From Geosiphon pyriformis (lineage: Eukaryota; Glomeromycota; Glomeromycetes; Archaeosporales; Geosiphonaceae): a stretch of 64,000 nucleotides of DNA. Shown piece after piece: positions 34,779 to 47,126 of this stretch; position 1 is the stretch's first letter, and each line of letters opens with the position of its first letter. Under the pieces are notes generated by a model, which saw only the letters and a list, made by a program, of their open reading frames with translations, had not been told where the DNA came from and searched no databases. Made by a program: the position numbers and the translations under genes. The stretch lies in the NCBI GenBank assembly GCA_016748015.1, contig JAAOMT010000718.1, positions 124,001 to 188,000 on the forward strand. The letters run 5' to 3'.

Positions 34779-36361
34779 ATGTCAACTGCTTCAGAGTTTT
34801 ATTCAAAAGCCAACGATGCCTTCTTCGAAGACGATTTCGATGAAGCACTCAACTTCTACACTAAAGCAGTTGAAATTGACACGTCAAACGCTGAATATTT
34901 CATCAAGAGGTCAAAATTTCTTCAGAAATTATTTTCGAATTTCCTATTCTATGCAACGTTCAACTCTTAAAAAGTTTCGGATGCATTTACATTTAGATCT
35001 GCTACCTATTCAAAATTGAATAAAAATCAAGAGGCACTTGCTGACGCTGAAACAGCTTTGAAATTGACAGAAGGAAAAGAGGATAGTAAAGCTATAAGAG
35101 CGAGATCTTTCTTGCGAAAAGGGTGAGATCTTAAAAGTTGAAATAGTCAATGTATCATTTTTTCTTGAAATTAATAAATTTCTGGACTACACTGGTCTTT
35201 TATTAGCATTGCTTCTTTTGCCCTCAAGGATTATTATACAGCCAAATTATCATTTGAAAGTTCCAAGGAATTGAACCCTGACGAAAAATCCTTGATTACT
35301 TGGTTAAGAAAAGTTGATGCAGAGTTGGGAAAAAGTGATTAAAGCATTTTCTTTACCAATTTCCCTCTTTCTGATTTCTAATCTCCTCATTATTGGATAA
35401 AAACTTCAAATGGAATAAAGTACCTCAGAAGCCACTCGATTCCTCACCTTCTACTTCGGCTGCCTCAAAAGCTCTCGATAATTCCTCACCATCCCCAGCG
35501 TCACCCTCATCTTTTCTGTTGAAAAGTCGTGTCAGGTTTGGTTTAATTATTTCTCAAATCTCAGTTTCTTGAAAGTATTCGAAAAATAATATTTTGGACT
35601 ATATTAGACATGAATGGTTCCAGAACGAAAACTATGTCACTATTAGCATTTTTATCAAAAATGTCAAAAAAGATACGGTTGATGTCAGAATCCATAACCG
35701 TTCGGTATGTGGTATTACTGTTCACACTCTAAGGAAGTATTTGTTATTCACCATTACCATTATCTTTTAATGGACTGTTTAGATATCGGTAACGGTCAAG
35801 TTACCTAGTGGATCAGACTATTCCTTAGAGTTAGATCCTCTTGCACATGATATAATACCCGATGAGAGTAAATATGAGGTACTCTCTACAAAAATCGAAA
35901 TAAAGCTGAAAAAAGCAAATGTCGGTGTTAAATGGGGGGTTTTGGAAGGAGAAGATAATATTGCAGGCTCCATCAGTGTTAGTGATGGTTAGTAATCGGT
36001 TCTTGAATCGATTTGAGTTTTTTTGCTGATTAAAAAATGGGTTTTGATATTAGCCAAGTTAGCCTATCCATCTTCAGCTCGCAAAGCCAAAAATTGGGAT
36101 GCTTTAGAAAAGGAAATATCAAAAGAAAAGGACGCGAAAGAGGGCGAAGCTGCTTTAAACGAAATGTTTCAAGAGCTCTATAAAAACGCCGATGATGATA
36201 CGAAAAGAGCGATGTTAAAAAGTTATACCGAGAGCAGTGGCACATGTCTCAGTACCAATTGGAGTGAAGTCAAAAAGGGCAAAGTGGAAACAAAGCCGCC
36301 AGAAAGTATGGTTGCAAAAAAGGTAATCTTTTTATTTTTCAATATTTTGTACTTTTACTAA
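34779..36361 (+). CDS. SGT1: SGT1 co-chaperone (TPR-CS-SGS)
   Basis: Exons 34779-34909, 34997-35122, 35207-35334, 35421-35535, 35608-35704, 35783-35987 and 36054-36322 are in phase for 357 codons. The N-terminal TPR repeats are visible (ASEFYSKANDAFFEDDFDEA; YSKLNKNQEALADAETALKL). A Ser/Pro linker is followed by the CS domain (RHEWFQNENYVTISIFIKN ... VGVKWGVLEG), which binds HSP90, and the SGS domain (AYPSSARKAKNWDALEKEI ... SSGTCLSTNWSEV, KVETKPPESM). SGT1 links HSP90 to SKP1/SCF and kinetochore assembly in yeast. The 3' end is unsure: the family usually ends in a Trp-Lys tail after PPxxM, which I do not see; the frame stops at 36361 if unspliced. Confidence 0.92.
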
Positions 36362-36729
36362 TTAACAAGGCTGATCCTAATGAAATTTTTTCCTCCGGTT
36401 CTTTTATCCATTTGACCCATGATTTTAATTGGTTGATATCACTGTTAATTTTGCCTTCATTTCGACTAATCCTTTAAGTGGAACGGTGGGAGTTAACTAA
36501 CTTGATTTGCATTATAAGGGTGAGATCAAAAACTCTGATTGAAACCTACTATATAGATAGGAATTCAAATGAGTGACATGCTTCAATAAGAGGCCCAATT
36601 CTTTTTCTTGTTTTTTTTTTTCTTAAATAAAGTTTCTATACTAACCTACGGTAAGTCGAAAGTTTTTGAATTAATTTTTTCAATAATAATGATTTTTGTT
36701 TGTCGCAGATCTTAAAATTGATGGACATT

Positions 36730-37916
36730 TTAAAGTAAAACTTTTGGGCTACCGTCTTTGATGAAACGTTGAGCTAGGGCTATTTCTGCATTCAAAATTC
36801 CACTCCCTGCTGCTCCTAAGACAGTATTATGGACCAATAACGCGAACCTAAGATCCAGCACTTTGCAAGGTCTTACTCGCCCAACAGTAACACTATAGCC
36901 ATTCCCATTATCTCTATCTAATCTGGGTTGCGGACGATCATTATTGTTATTAACAATAATGATCTTCTCTGGCGCAGAATAGCAACCTATATGTTGCGGT
37001 AAAGATACATAATTCGTCAATGCATTCATAGCTTGTTCAGGAGAAGGTGGAGGTCTATTCTTAAACTTGATCGACACGCATTCAGTGTGGCCATCAATGA
37101 CTGGAACACGATTACAAGAAGCAGAAACTTTGGTCTCGGGTAGCAAATTAAATGCAGTTGATTCTTCATTTAGATTGCCAAGAATTTTTAGGGTTTCCCA
37201 TTCCATTTTTTCTTCTTCGCCCGAGATGAAAGGAATAACGTTATCAAATATGTCGAGCGAGGCCACCCCTGGATACCCGGCTCCCGAGATAGCTTGCATT
37301 GTTGTTACAATGACCGATTCAATTGGGCCAAACGCATCTAATAAAGGTTTAAGAGCTACTACAAGTCCTGTTGTAGAGCAATTCGCATTTGTAACTAAAA
37401 ATCCTTTCTTTAGAGAATGAAGATTGCGCTGATACGGGATTAGATTAAAGTGTAGTGGGTTAACAGTCGGTACAATTATTGGGACTGTAGGATCTTGTCG
37501 ATAATTTTTAGCATTTGAAAACACTGCGAGATCTGCTTTCAAGAATTCAATTTCTTAATTAAAAGGGTAACCATGCACGATTAGTTTAGGAAAAAGAAAT
37601 GTTAAATCATAATTTCTTCAGAATCTCACATACCAATTTCTCCAGCCACATCAGAATCTAATCCAGAAAAAATGACATCACATTCTAAAAAAAATTGGGG
37701 TTTACATTCTTTAAGAACTAAAAATTTGGTAGGTTCGGGTATCGGAGTTGACATTTTCCATTTTGCTGCTAGCTCATACTGTTTCCCGGCTGAACGTGGT
37801 GAGGCCCCAAGTGAATGTATAACAAATTGTGGATGGTTTGAGAGCAGAAGAACGAAACGTTGGCCCACAGTACCAGTTGCACCTAGAATCCCTGCTTTAA
37901 GTTTTGGTGTGGTCAT
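36730..37916 (-). CDS. HOM2: Aspartate-semialdehyde dehydrogenase
   Basis: Two exons, 37916-37634 and 37553-36730, give 368 residues, the usual fungal length. The N-terminal NADP site is [14 protein letters not shown], the catalytic Cys lies in [10 protein letters not shown], and [10 protein letters not shown] and the C-terminal VGRVRPC complete the family pattern. The enzyme reduces aspartyl phosphate to aspartate semialdehyde in the methionine/threonine pathway. The intron (81 bases) has a GTATGTG donor. It is convergent with SGT1 and divergent from the lactate dehydrogenase gene, with 173 bases between the starts. Confidence 0.95.
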
Positions 37917-38089
37917 TGTTATTATTGAGCTGTCAATTATAAATAACAGCCAGCGAGAATAAAAAATTATATATTTTGGAAATGATCTTCATGACTGCAT
38001 TCTAGATATATTTTCGGATTTTCCCAGAAGAATTTGAAAAATATCATATTTCAAGTTGCCTGCCTTTTTTACTATAAACATTCTCGAAA

Positions 38090-39562
38090 ATGCAATTAAT
38101 TTCTGCGCAAGAAATCGCAAAGCATAATAAGCGAGAAGACTGTTGGGTGATTATACACGGTAAAGTCTATGATCTTACCAACTTTCTTCCTGATCACCCT
38201 GGTGGGATTAAAGTAATACTGCAACAAGCCGGCAAAGACGCTACGGCGGCCTTTGACCCTATTCATCCGAAAGATATTATTCAGAAATATCTTCCTCCGG
38301 AAGTTTGTCTTGGGGCTGTTGACCCTAATACGGTCATAAAGACCCAAAAAGTCGAGACTGAGGAGGAAAAACGCCGTCGACTAGCATTTGACAAAAGACC
38401 CGCTTTGGGAGAAATGCTTAATTCTTTTGATTTTGAAGCTGTTGCTTCTCAGGTCTTAAGCGCTGGAGCTTGGGCCTATTATAGTTCTGGCGCAGATGAT
38501 GAAATCACTCTAAGAGAAAATTATAACGCGTTTCATCGCATTTGGTTACGCCCAAGAGTAATGGTGAATGTGAGACATGTGGATATGAGTACAAAAATTC
38601 TCGGATATCCATCTTCGTTCCCTTTATATATTAGCGCCACGGCTCTTGGAAAATTGGGGCATCCAGAGGGTGAAGTAGTTCTTACTCGTGCCGCTCATAC
38701 ACATAAAATTATTCAGATGATCCCAACATTGGCATCATGTTCTCTTGATGAGATTACCCAGGCTTGTGGCGAAGGCCAAATTCAGTTCTTTCAATTGTAT
38801 GTAAATCAGGATCGTGCGGTTACAGAACGCGTTGTAAAAGCTGCGGAGATAAAAGGTTGTAAGGGACTCTTCATTACGGTCGATGCGCCCCAATTGGGGC
38901 GCCGAGAAAAGGATATGCGCGTCAAATTTGTCGATGACGCGCCTGCTATTCAGGATGAAAAAACCGTATCGCGGGATCAAGGTGCAGCACGTGCAATGTC
39001 ATCTTTCATAGACCCTGGTCTTAACTGGAGGGATCTAGACTGGTTCAAATCGATAACAAATATGCCAATCATACTTAAGGGGATACAAACCGCTGAAGAT
39101 GCAGTTTTGGCTGCGAAATATGGATGTGCCGGTATTGTACTCTCTAATCATGGTGGTCGTCAACTTGATTTTGCTCGCTCCGGTATTGAAATACTGCCTG
39201 AGGTCATAAAGGCACTACGAAGAGAAGGATATTTAAATAAATTAGAGATCTATGTTGATGGAGGTATACGTCGAGGGACTGATATCTTTAAAGCAATTGC
39301 CTTGGGTGCAACAGCTGTTGGAATTGGCAGACCTTCACTTTTCGCCATGTCAGCATATGGACAGGTGGGCGTTGAAAGGCTGCTGCAGCTATTGAAAGAT
39401 GAGTTTGAAATGGTGATGCGCCTGGCGGGTGCTAGCTCTATTGCTGATATTCGACCCGAGATGGTTGATATTAAAAACTTGAATGATCATGTGATCACTC
39501 CAAAAAACTATTCATCATCATATGTATACGATAAGCCTACTCCCAGAAAAGTTAAATTATAA
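38090..39562 (+). CDS. CYB2: L-lactate dehydrogenase (cytochrome b2 type)
   Basis: A single exon of 490 codons, unusual among its intron-rich neighbours. Residues 1-75 are a cytochrome b5 domain with the heme motif FLPDHPGGIKVI; residues about 110-480 are the FMN-dependent alpha-hydroxy-acid dehydrogenase barrel, with YYSSGADDE, QLYVNQDR, the catalytic SNHGGRQLD, DGGIRRGTD and GATAVGIGRP. It would oxidise L-lactate to pyruvate and pass electrons to cytochrome c. Unlike yeast Cyb2 it starts directly at the b5 domain with no presequence, so mitochondrial intermembrane location is not supported by the sequence. Confidence 0.95.
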   Translation: MQLISAQEIAKHNKREDCWVIIHGKVYDLTNFLPDHPGGIKVILQQAGKDATAAFDPIHPKDIIQKYLPPEVCLGAVDPNTVIKTQKVETEEEKRRRLAFDKRPALGEMLNSFDFEAVASQVLSAGAWAYYSSGADDEITLRENYNAFHRIWLRPRVMVNVRHVDMSTKILGYPSSFPLYISATALGKLGHPEGEVVLTRAAHTHKIIQMIPTLASCSLDEITQACGEGQIQFFQLYVNQDRAVTERVVKAAEIKGCKGLFITVDAPQLGRREKDMRVKFVDDAPAIQDEKTVSRDQGAARAMSSFIDPGLNWRDLDWFKSITNMPIILKGIQTAEDAVLAAKYGCAGIVLSNHGGRQLDFARSGIEILPEVIKALRREGYLNKLEIYVDGGIRRGTDIFKAIALGATAVGIGRPSLFAMSAYGQVGVERLLQLLKDEFEMVMRLAGASSIADIRPEMVDIKNLNDHVITPKNYSSSYVYDKPTPRKVKL

Positions 39563-40084
39563 TTGAATATATAAAGCTGAATATTTATGTACAAAATCAA
39601 AATTCTCGCTTTATTGATATATAATATAAATTATTTCTTTAGTGGAAGATGAATATCTTTCACATACCAAAAAAGCTTTCATTACACTTCGAATTTTTAA
39701 TTTTTACTGTATAAGTTTTCTTTCTAATCTCAATTTCTACCAAGAATAATATAGGTCCAATCAATTCTTCTATTTTAGAGCTTCAAAGTGATGGAAAGAA
39801 TAGGATCATGACACCTCTTAACATATCATAAAACATTCGTTCAGTTAGGACTTAAATCCAACATTAATGTTCAGTGTTAATGACTCTCCGCATTATTTTC
39901 AATTAAAAAGGTTTTATCTTGGAAACTGTAAACTCGCCATGTGAAATCCGCATTGAAGATAAGGCATGGAAACCATGAGTGCTTTTCTTGATATAAAGTA
40001 ATATTTAGGATATCTGCACTCAAAAATAAATATAATTAACCGTACAAATGAAGAAATACTTATCCGTCACATCTATAGATAATA
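39563..40084. other. Intergenic spacer between convergent genes
   Basis: AT-rich 522 bases between the 3' ends of the lactate dehydrogenase and U11-48K genes. No ORF or RNA gene is recognised. Confidence 0.5.
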
Positions 40085-41194
40085 TTAATCCTCAGGCGTT
40101 CCAGTTATGAGGAGGCTCTCTTCGAATTCCCGTAAAAGTTTAAAGTCCTCCATATATGCGGCAATGATATCGTGGTGAATCTATGAAACCGAAAAAATCA
40201 TAATTCTTCATTTTTATCTTTTAGTTTCCCAGAAAATCATCGCAGAAGCTCAATTACCTGGGTAGGAGTTCTTTGTGTGATTTTGATATTCTTGGCTCTA
40301 TAAGACTTTCTTCGACGCTTGTAATCCCTTTGTTCAGCTAAAAGCTCTGCTCTCGATTTGGTTCCTTGATTTTGCTCTGTTAATACCAAAAGCTTATTAG
40401 ACCAAAAAAAATTACCAGGAAAAAAATGGTCATTTCGATTACCTTTTAGCTTTTGCACAAGTTCCCAAACTTCATCAAAGTTTTGATAGACATCGCGTTT
40501 GTGCTGTTGATTTTGTAAACGTAATTGATTTGTTGTTTGGATCGCCTCAAGATATTCGGCTCGTCTCTCATTCACTGTTAGACTCTGGCCGACATTCGTT
40601 GTAGAATGTAGTTTTGACTTTGCTGAAATTGAGTCAAGATTGATGAATTAATTACTGAGAGAGGTTAAGTTTTCTAACAAATAAACCTAACCTTTTTCTG
40701 GAAGTGACACAACAGAAGACGCGTCGTGGTAGTAAAAAGATGAACTAGGCAATTGTCGCCTCTATAATTTGGAGGATTATAGGAAGTAGTTAATAAATAA
40801 TGGTAAAATGTAATAGTAAAATATAATAGTAAAGATTAATAAAGAATTTAGCAAAACCTTTCCGCGTTCACTCTTAATGCCATGAAATTTCAGTTCACAG
40901 CGTTTATAGTGAGTCTCATAAGATTTTTTTGGAATTTTATGCGCAGGATCAAAGGGACAAAATGTGAATGTTTCTCCTTCCTGAAAATAAACACCGTCAA
41001 TACCAAGTGAAACAAGGAGCGTTTAAAATGAGGATGTTCTCGCGCTCAACTTCGTGATTTTGGAAAGGTTCAGAAGCCCAGTCAAGTTCTCTAAGCAATT
41101 CATTGAATTTTAAGTCGCACTCATGAAGTCGCTGCTGGAGACTCTTTAATAAAATTTCACGTTTACTCTGAATCTCCAACTGATCGTTTTCCAT
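40085..41194 (-). CDS. SNRNP48: U11/U12 snRNP 48K protein homologue
   Basis: Six exons (41194-41051, 40980-40858, 40761-40692, 40622-40443, 40376-40258, 40180-40085) encode 243 residues. Exon 2 holds a U11-48K-type CHHC zinc finger: CPFDPAHKIP then H and C, spacing C-x5-H-x9-H-x3-C. Exon 5 has LLAEQRDYKRRRKSYRAKN followed by IKITQRTPTQ, closely matching the conserved C-terminal block of animal SNRNP48 as I remember it. The helical N-terminus ends in a LDW motif, also seen in SNRNP48. In humans this protein contacts the 5' splice site of U12-type introns. TRM13 and GTSF proteins share the finger but not this basic block. The first intron (40981-41050, donor GTTGAG) is the least certain junction. 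Confidence 0.87.
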
Positions 41195-42195
41195 TTGGTC
41201 AAAGAGCAAAATGCATCTTAATTATTGAAAGATCTCGTGATTTTATTCTTTCAAAAACTGGGACGTGCCAAAAATCTGTGCTTGGATATTTTTTTTTTCT
41301 ATCTCATTTTTCTTATTTCTCACCTTTTAAAATTATTTTCTATAATACTCGACACTTAGGACGTGGAACCCAGAAATCAATAGTAGAGGCGTTTTTAAGT
41401 TAGATTATAATACTTTTGAAAGATAAAGCCCCTAATCTCGCGTTTTTGTACTTTTTTTTGCATATTTAAATTTTATGAAAAAAAGGGAACAATATTATTT
41501 TACAAATACACAAGTATATAATGAAGTTGGATACTTGGGAAAAACTTTACAACTCTGTTATTACCACTTGTACCGTTGGGTCTAGCACCTGTAGAGTTTG
41601 ATCCCATAATCTTACACTACCAAATCAAGATAATTTTTAAGAGTTTAAAAAAAAGGTAATTGAAGAACGTGATACCTCTCCACGCTAGATTCATCGCTTG
41701 AAGTTGGTTGTCGCCTGTTAACTTGACTTTTGTGATTATGGATTTTTTTAGGCCGGGTTGTGACGCTGTCTAAGATTAATTAAATCTTGAAATCCAAAAT
41801 GACATTAAATTTTCGTGGAACCTGGAATTAGTCCGTGAATAATATCATCTGGGATGCGTATCCTACGTCATTATCTGGTCAAACGCAAACCTGGCTAGTG
41901 TGGGAACTCCAGGCATAGTATGGTCGCCCAACAGTTCAACCACTTTTGTTTCCCACCGAAATTTAACTCACCAACCTTTTTACACGTCCTTTCGGTTTTT
42001 TGTGAAGTTCGTTTATTAGAATATCCCGTTTCTTACTTTTATTCTAAAAAAACGCGTTCCAAACTCAAAGCCCTCCTCGTATCAGCCAGTCGTTAGAAAA
42101 CGCGAAGACAGAACTTGGGAAAATACGGCAAACTCTTTCTCACGCGGCGGTTGCATATTATTAGACTACTCATCTTTTACTTCTTCAAGAAAAAG
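41195..42195. promoter_or_regulatory. Shared upstream region of SNRNP48 and MAF1
   Basis: A 1.0 kb spacer between divergently transcribed genes. It is less AT-rich near 41840-42120, just before MAF1, where a 5' leader is likely. No TATA box, tRNA or conserved motif could be assigned with confidence. Confidence 0.4.
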
Positions 42196-43405
42196 ATGAA
42201 GTTTCTTGAAGTTTCATCTATTGATAATATAAACAGCGTTCTCGTTTTCACTACACCAGAATGTAAGGTACTTGGTCGGATAGAGCCTTATTCATGTAAG
42301 TAAAATGTATAAATAATATAGGCGGTAGTTGTAGTGGTCCGTGTCTTTTATTAGACCGACATTTCATAGAATATTTGTCATCAATACAACAACCTTTCAA
42401 AACTCAAAACAAAACTCTAGAAAATTTCTTTTCACCATAGGCAAACTAGCTGGTACCGATAAAAAACTTTACAAAAACCTGGAAACTCGTTACAACGAAG
42501 AGCTGTCAAGCTCCTCTAAAAGTGTAAATTCCGAACATAACTTGCAATATATAATCTCGCCCTTTGGTCCCATGAGCCAATCGTCTTCCCGGAAGACGTT
42601 TTACAACCTAATTTCAACCTTAAATGCATCTTATCCTGATTATGATTTTTCGTAAGATGGCCTTTTTATTCAAATTTGAGATTTCTGCTTGTACAATGAT
42701 CCGATGACCTAAAAACTTAAATCTAATCAATAGTGACCTCACCCCGGAAAATTTCAGCAAACAACCTTCACTTTCCGTTGTGTGCAACTACATTAATAAT
42801 ACCCTTTTCAATCTTCAGCATGGTTGGATAGTCACTGAATTAAATTTATGGAAGATAATGGATGATATCATTGACTTAGAGGAATGTGAAGTTTATTCTT
42901 TTGAACCTGATATGGATTGGGATCCCAATACCGAAGAAGGAGTGATGTACGTTAAAGTTTATTCTTTTCAGCAATGTGGATCCAGAAAAAATGACATTAT
43001 GGAATTTGAAACAATATAAAATATTTTTTCAACATCTTAGATGGTCCTTTAATTTTTTCTTTTACAACAAAAAAATGAAACGTATTCTCTTCTTTACGAT
43101 GCGAGGTTTAAGGTATCTATCATTCCTAGAATATTTCAACTCATTTTACAGGAATAATATTCATATCACTGTCCATGGGTTTTAGTCTAAACGCTCCGAT
43201 TCAGGATGATGAGGTAATTAGTGAATTTTCGGTGGATTTCTCTGAATCGGCCAGTGAAAGTGGCTCTATTAACCAGTATGTATCTAAAAAATCTTGTGGA
43301 GTGAACTCACTACTAACTTATCTCACCTTTTATATTTTGAAACTTGATTCACATTCTAGTTCTCTATCATATGAAGAATATGTGATGGGAGATATCGAAA
43401 TGTGA
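42196..43405 (+). CDS. MAF1: MAF1, repressor of RNA polymerase III
   Basis: Six exons (42196-42295, 42441-42651, 42734-42946, 43041-43081, 43152-43275, 43360-43405) give 244 residues. The start [14 protein letters not shown], the [13 protein letters not shown] block, [33 protein letters not shown] and [15 protein letters not shown] are the family's conserved A, B and C boxes. The end is acidic/serine-rich. MAF1 binds Pol III and represses tRNA and 5S synthesis under stress. Exon 4 is only 41 bases; its GTATTC donor is chosen because it restores KMKRIIFIS. The gene converges on the phosphatase gene. Confidence 0.95.
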
Positions 43406-43901
43406 GAATCGTTTCAAGAAATTGCTTGGAGGTAAGAGAATCTGTATCGATCCATGCGCAATTAATTCTATTACGTATCCCTTTTCTCCTTTTTTTATAT
43501 CAATATTTAATGTTAAATCTGCCATTCTCCGGTTTTTATTATTTCTCTGCTAAACCCATCATCTCATTTCAAATAATTTTTCCCAGATTCTTAACCTTTT
43601 ACTTAATTTGTATAACATTGTAAATAACCCAAGTACTTGCTGCTTCAAGTGATTGAATCTGAGTTTCTAGGTGTGCCTCAATTGTCAATGTAATATGAAC
43701 AATAAAACGCAAAGAAAAAGCGGCAAGATTTATAAAAGCATTTTCAAGGATTACAGAAATCAATTGAGGACAAAAAGAAATAAAACTGGATAAGGTTCTT
43801 TGTTCTGGTTACTTTGATCGCTTCTGATTACTTTGATCACTTCTGATACAAATTTTTGTAAACAAGAACTCTATCTTCTCTTAGCTTGTGAACGAACAAC
43901 A
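43406..43901. other. Intergenic spacer between convergent genes
   Basis: 496 bases between the stops of MAF1 and the HAD phosphatase. It includes a short imperfect direct repeat near 43808-43846 (CTTTGATCGCTTCTGATTA / CTTTGATCACTTCTGATAC). No gene seen. Confidence 0.5.
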
Positions 43902-45303
43902 TCATTGTTCAAGTTTTGCAAATTCGCCAAAACTCGTGATATAATAATCTGGAATAATGGTTGCGTCTTCACTCAGAATTTCTTGCTCAGTTGAAACTCC
44001 TGTCAAGACTAATAGCGTGGAAGCTCCACCATTGATACCAAATTGGATGTCGGTGTCAAGACGATCGCCAATCATGCAAGTTCGGTCAACATTCAAATTA
44101 AATTTTTGGATGATACAATCTAGCATTGGTTTATTAGGTTTTCCCATAACTCCATCCGGCTTACGGTTCAATGCGGTGATTAAGGGTGCGGCAAGAGATC
44201 CTGATCCTGATTTAAAAAATAAGAGCATTTATTGGCTAATTCTGACTGTTGCTAATCAAAAAGGGTGCGTAAATAACCCACCAGGAAAAAGTGTTCCATT
44301 AGAAGGATATGTGATATCATCGTTTGTTAATAGGAAGATGCAGTTTTGATTCGACCTAAGGTAGGTGAAGGCTTTTGCGAGTTTTCTATAATTGAAATGA
44401 AGATCGAAACCGCAAAGAACAGCTCCGACCTTTCAAAAAAATTCCGAATCATATACCTTTGAGATTAATTGGTAAATTGTAAGAGACCTTACCTCTGGAT
44501 CAGGTATAATCTCACTCAAGTCCATTCCTTTCATTTCTTGATTGTCTGACTAAACAAATAACTAAACATGATAGCCAATTTCAAAAGAATAATAAGACGC
44601 AAGGAGATTTCTAAAAACAATTACCGAAGAACCACAATGTCTAATTCCTTCAATATCCAGCTCATTCGTAATTCCTGATTCTCCAATTACGTAGACCTTC
44701 TTTTCTTTTGGAAAATTTAAAATATTCTTCAGATAATAGGCTGCCGTATATGCAGAACCAAAAATCTCGTCCTTTTTGGGTGAATGTTGAGCAAAATATA
44801 CAAGTTGGAATCATTTATTTCTTGATCAATTTTTTATACATAATAAAAAATACCTCGTATGCCTCAATATTCAGCCTTTTAAATTTGGCAAGATAACTCG
44901 CTCGCGATTTTGTACTGTTATTGGTAACGAATAACAGTTGTTTTCCTAATCCATTATGAGTGTCATTATAACAATGATTTTTCCCCTCTTTTTTACAAGC
45001 ATATCAAATTTTCTGCATATTAATGGAAAATTTTTTACCTTTGCTTCGAAGAAACTTTAAAGCTTCAAAAACACCCGGAAACAATCTATCAGTATCCCAT
45101 ATAACTCCTAGAAATATTTAAATATTTTATGGTTGAAACGGGAGTCGTTCGAATCACGCATCTTTGCAAAAGAAAGCAATTTTTAATGATTTCCAATCAT
45201 TATTGATATCAATACCATCGCAGTCAAGCAAGAAAGTGTCAAATTTGTTTAAAAAGGATTCGAGCGCAGCGAGGTCAGATAGTTTTCTTGGTTTTGCCGC
45301 CAT
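43902..45303 (-). CDS. PHO13: HAD phosphatase, PHO13/phosphoglycolate phosphatase type
   Basis: Seven exons (45303-45216, 45107-45039, 44945-44854, 44771-44625, 44549-44493, 44429-44282, 44206-43902) encode 301 residues. HAD motif I is LLDCDGVIW, motif II FVTNNST, motif III the Lys of MGKPNKPM, and motif IV GDRLDTDIQFG. The C2-type cap contains VYVIGESGI and VGAVLCGFDLHFNYRKLA, as in yeast Pho13 and mammalian PGP, which destroy phosphoglycolate and other toxic side products of glycolysis. Every exon junction is GT-AG and in phase. Confidence 0.95.
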
Positions 45304-45584
45304 AGTTACCCACGACGTGATTAAAATTTCCAGTGATTAGTGATTTTGATAAACTTAAAAATTTTAACCTAACTGAAAATATTTATTTTAGTTCTAATGT
45401 CCCAAACATTAATTATTATTATTATTATTTGGTAACATATATTAATTTTTTTGTATTATTAAAAATGTATTTTTGATTAATTATGTAATATAATAAATAA
45501 TTATTGAATATTTGTAAACAATTATATAGTATATTAATAAATGTATAATTAAAATCAAATTTATATTTTTATAATTGAAATTAA

Positions 45585-45710
45585 TTGGAGTTATATAATT
45601 TTGAATTGGAATTAATTACAATTATATAATTTTGAATTTAAATTAATTACAGTTATATAATTTTGAATTGGAGTTATATAATTTAGAATTAAAATTAATT
45701 ATGGTTAATT
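45585..45710. repeat. Minisatellite of AATTA-rich units
   Basis: The phrase TTATATAATTTTGAATT recurs about four times at intervals of roughly 30-36 bases, alternating with GGAGTTATATAA and GAATTAATTACA variants. Confidence 0.7.
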
Positions 45711-45979
45711 TATATTCTTAGATTAATAAATTGTAACCACTTGATTAGAATTTTTTTAAATAAAAGTGGTTTATGATTAAATAGTTTTTACCAATGTATA
45801 ATAATTTAATAATATAAAGTATTGACCAAAAAGAAATTAAACGTTTAAATATTTAATTTAATTTTTAATCATCTTTTTTCGTTGTACTGCTGAATACGAA
45901 ACCAAATCAAGACGTTATGTTATAAAGTCGAATGATAGAAATTTAATTGTTAAAAATTGTTTGAACCTCATTAGAGAGA

Positions 45980-46126
<147 letters not shown>

Positions 46127-47126
46127 GGTAATAAAAGATGTTTTTTTGATAATAAATGATCTAATTAAAAATAATTATACAAGATACTTTGATTTGAACA
46201 AGGAATAAAATATTTTTAAAAAGTTTAAAGTGTTTAAAATAAAGACCTGAAAAATTAGTTATAAAAAATAGTCTTCAATAAAAAGATTGATTCCCAAAAA
46301 AAAAGTTAAATTTTAAACTCTTTTGGATATTTGGGTATACTTTGAATGAATATAAGATTTAGAGTGTCAATATCGACGGCAGAGAGCAGAGTAAATAAGA
46401 TAATAAGACTTTGAATATTACAGAAATCATATCACATATTCATTATTTGTGGTGAATTTATGTGATTATTAAAATACTAAATTAATAATAATAATAATAA
46501 TAAATCCAAAGATTTATTGTTCGCTCTTTTTAAATCTTTTAATAAATTTAAAAGTTGACATCTTTTCCTTTTTTTTTTTTTTTGGATGAGGGTAATATTG
46601 ATAAAAGATTAGAATTAATTTAACAGAAATAACAAAACAAATTTTTTACCATAAATTAATAAAGTTATCAAATATTCTTCTTTTTTTCAATAAAAATAAT
46701 TTTATTTCATATTTATTCTATCTTGCTAAAACACCATTATTTCTTTAATCGAATCAAGTTCCTTTGAATTAATTGAGCTCATAACGTTTGAATTTATCGA
46801 TTATATAATTTCAATAATTGAGGAAAAAGTAAAATAATTATTCTTTATTGTGTTTTTAAAAAGTTTAATCCTATTTAAGAGAAAATCATCTATCCTTTTA
46901 AATAATTATCTGATAATTTTTTCCTATTTACTTGTTTGTCGGTAATGTCAAAACCCACCAGATTATTCTCTATTATATAATATGACTTCAATAACATTGC
47001 CTTTTTATTTTTTTTACCTATCACAATATTCCATCCCCGTAAATAGCTTGCCTTTCAATTTTAACTATTTATCTGTCAACTAGAAAACATTACACAAAGT
47101 GAAACTCCTCTATAAGACAAAAAGAG

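Noticed and set aside
36370-36480. A possible eighth exon of SGT1 (ADPNE...)
   Set aside because: The intron would be only 47 bases and the tail lacks the Trp-Lys end of the family; the 3' end is left open.
40981-41050. Possible U12 features in intron 1 of the U11-48K gene (GGTATTGAC before the acceptor)
   Set aside because: The frame requires a GTTGAG donor, which is not U12-like; the branch-like sequence alone is too weak.
44301-44310. A perfect-looking U12 donor (minus strand ATATCCTTCT) in the HAD phosphatase gene
   Set aside because: It lies inside the coding segment DDITYPSNGTLFP, which is conserved in the family; the real intron starts 28 bases downstream with GTGGG.
45140-45165. GTTCGAATC resembling a tRNA B box in intron 1 of the phosphatase gene
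   Set aside because: No A box, no acceptor stem pairing and no anticodon arm could be found around it.
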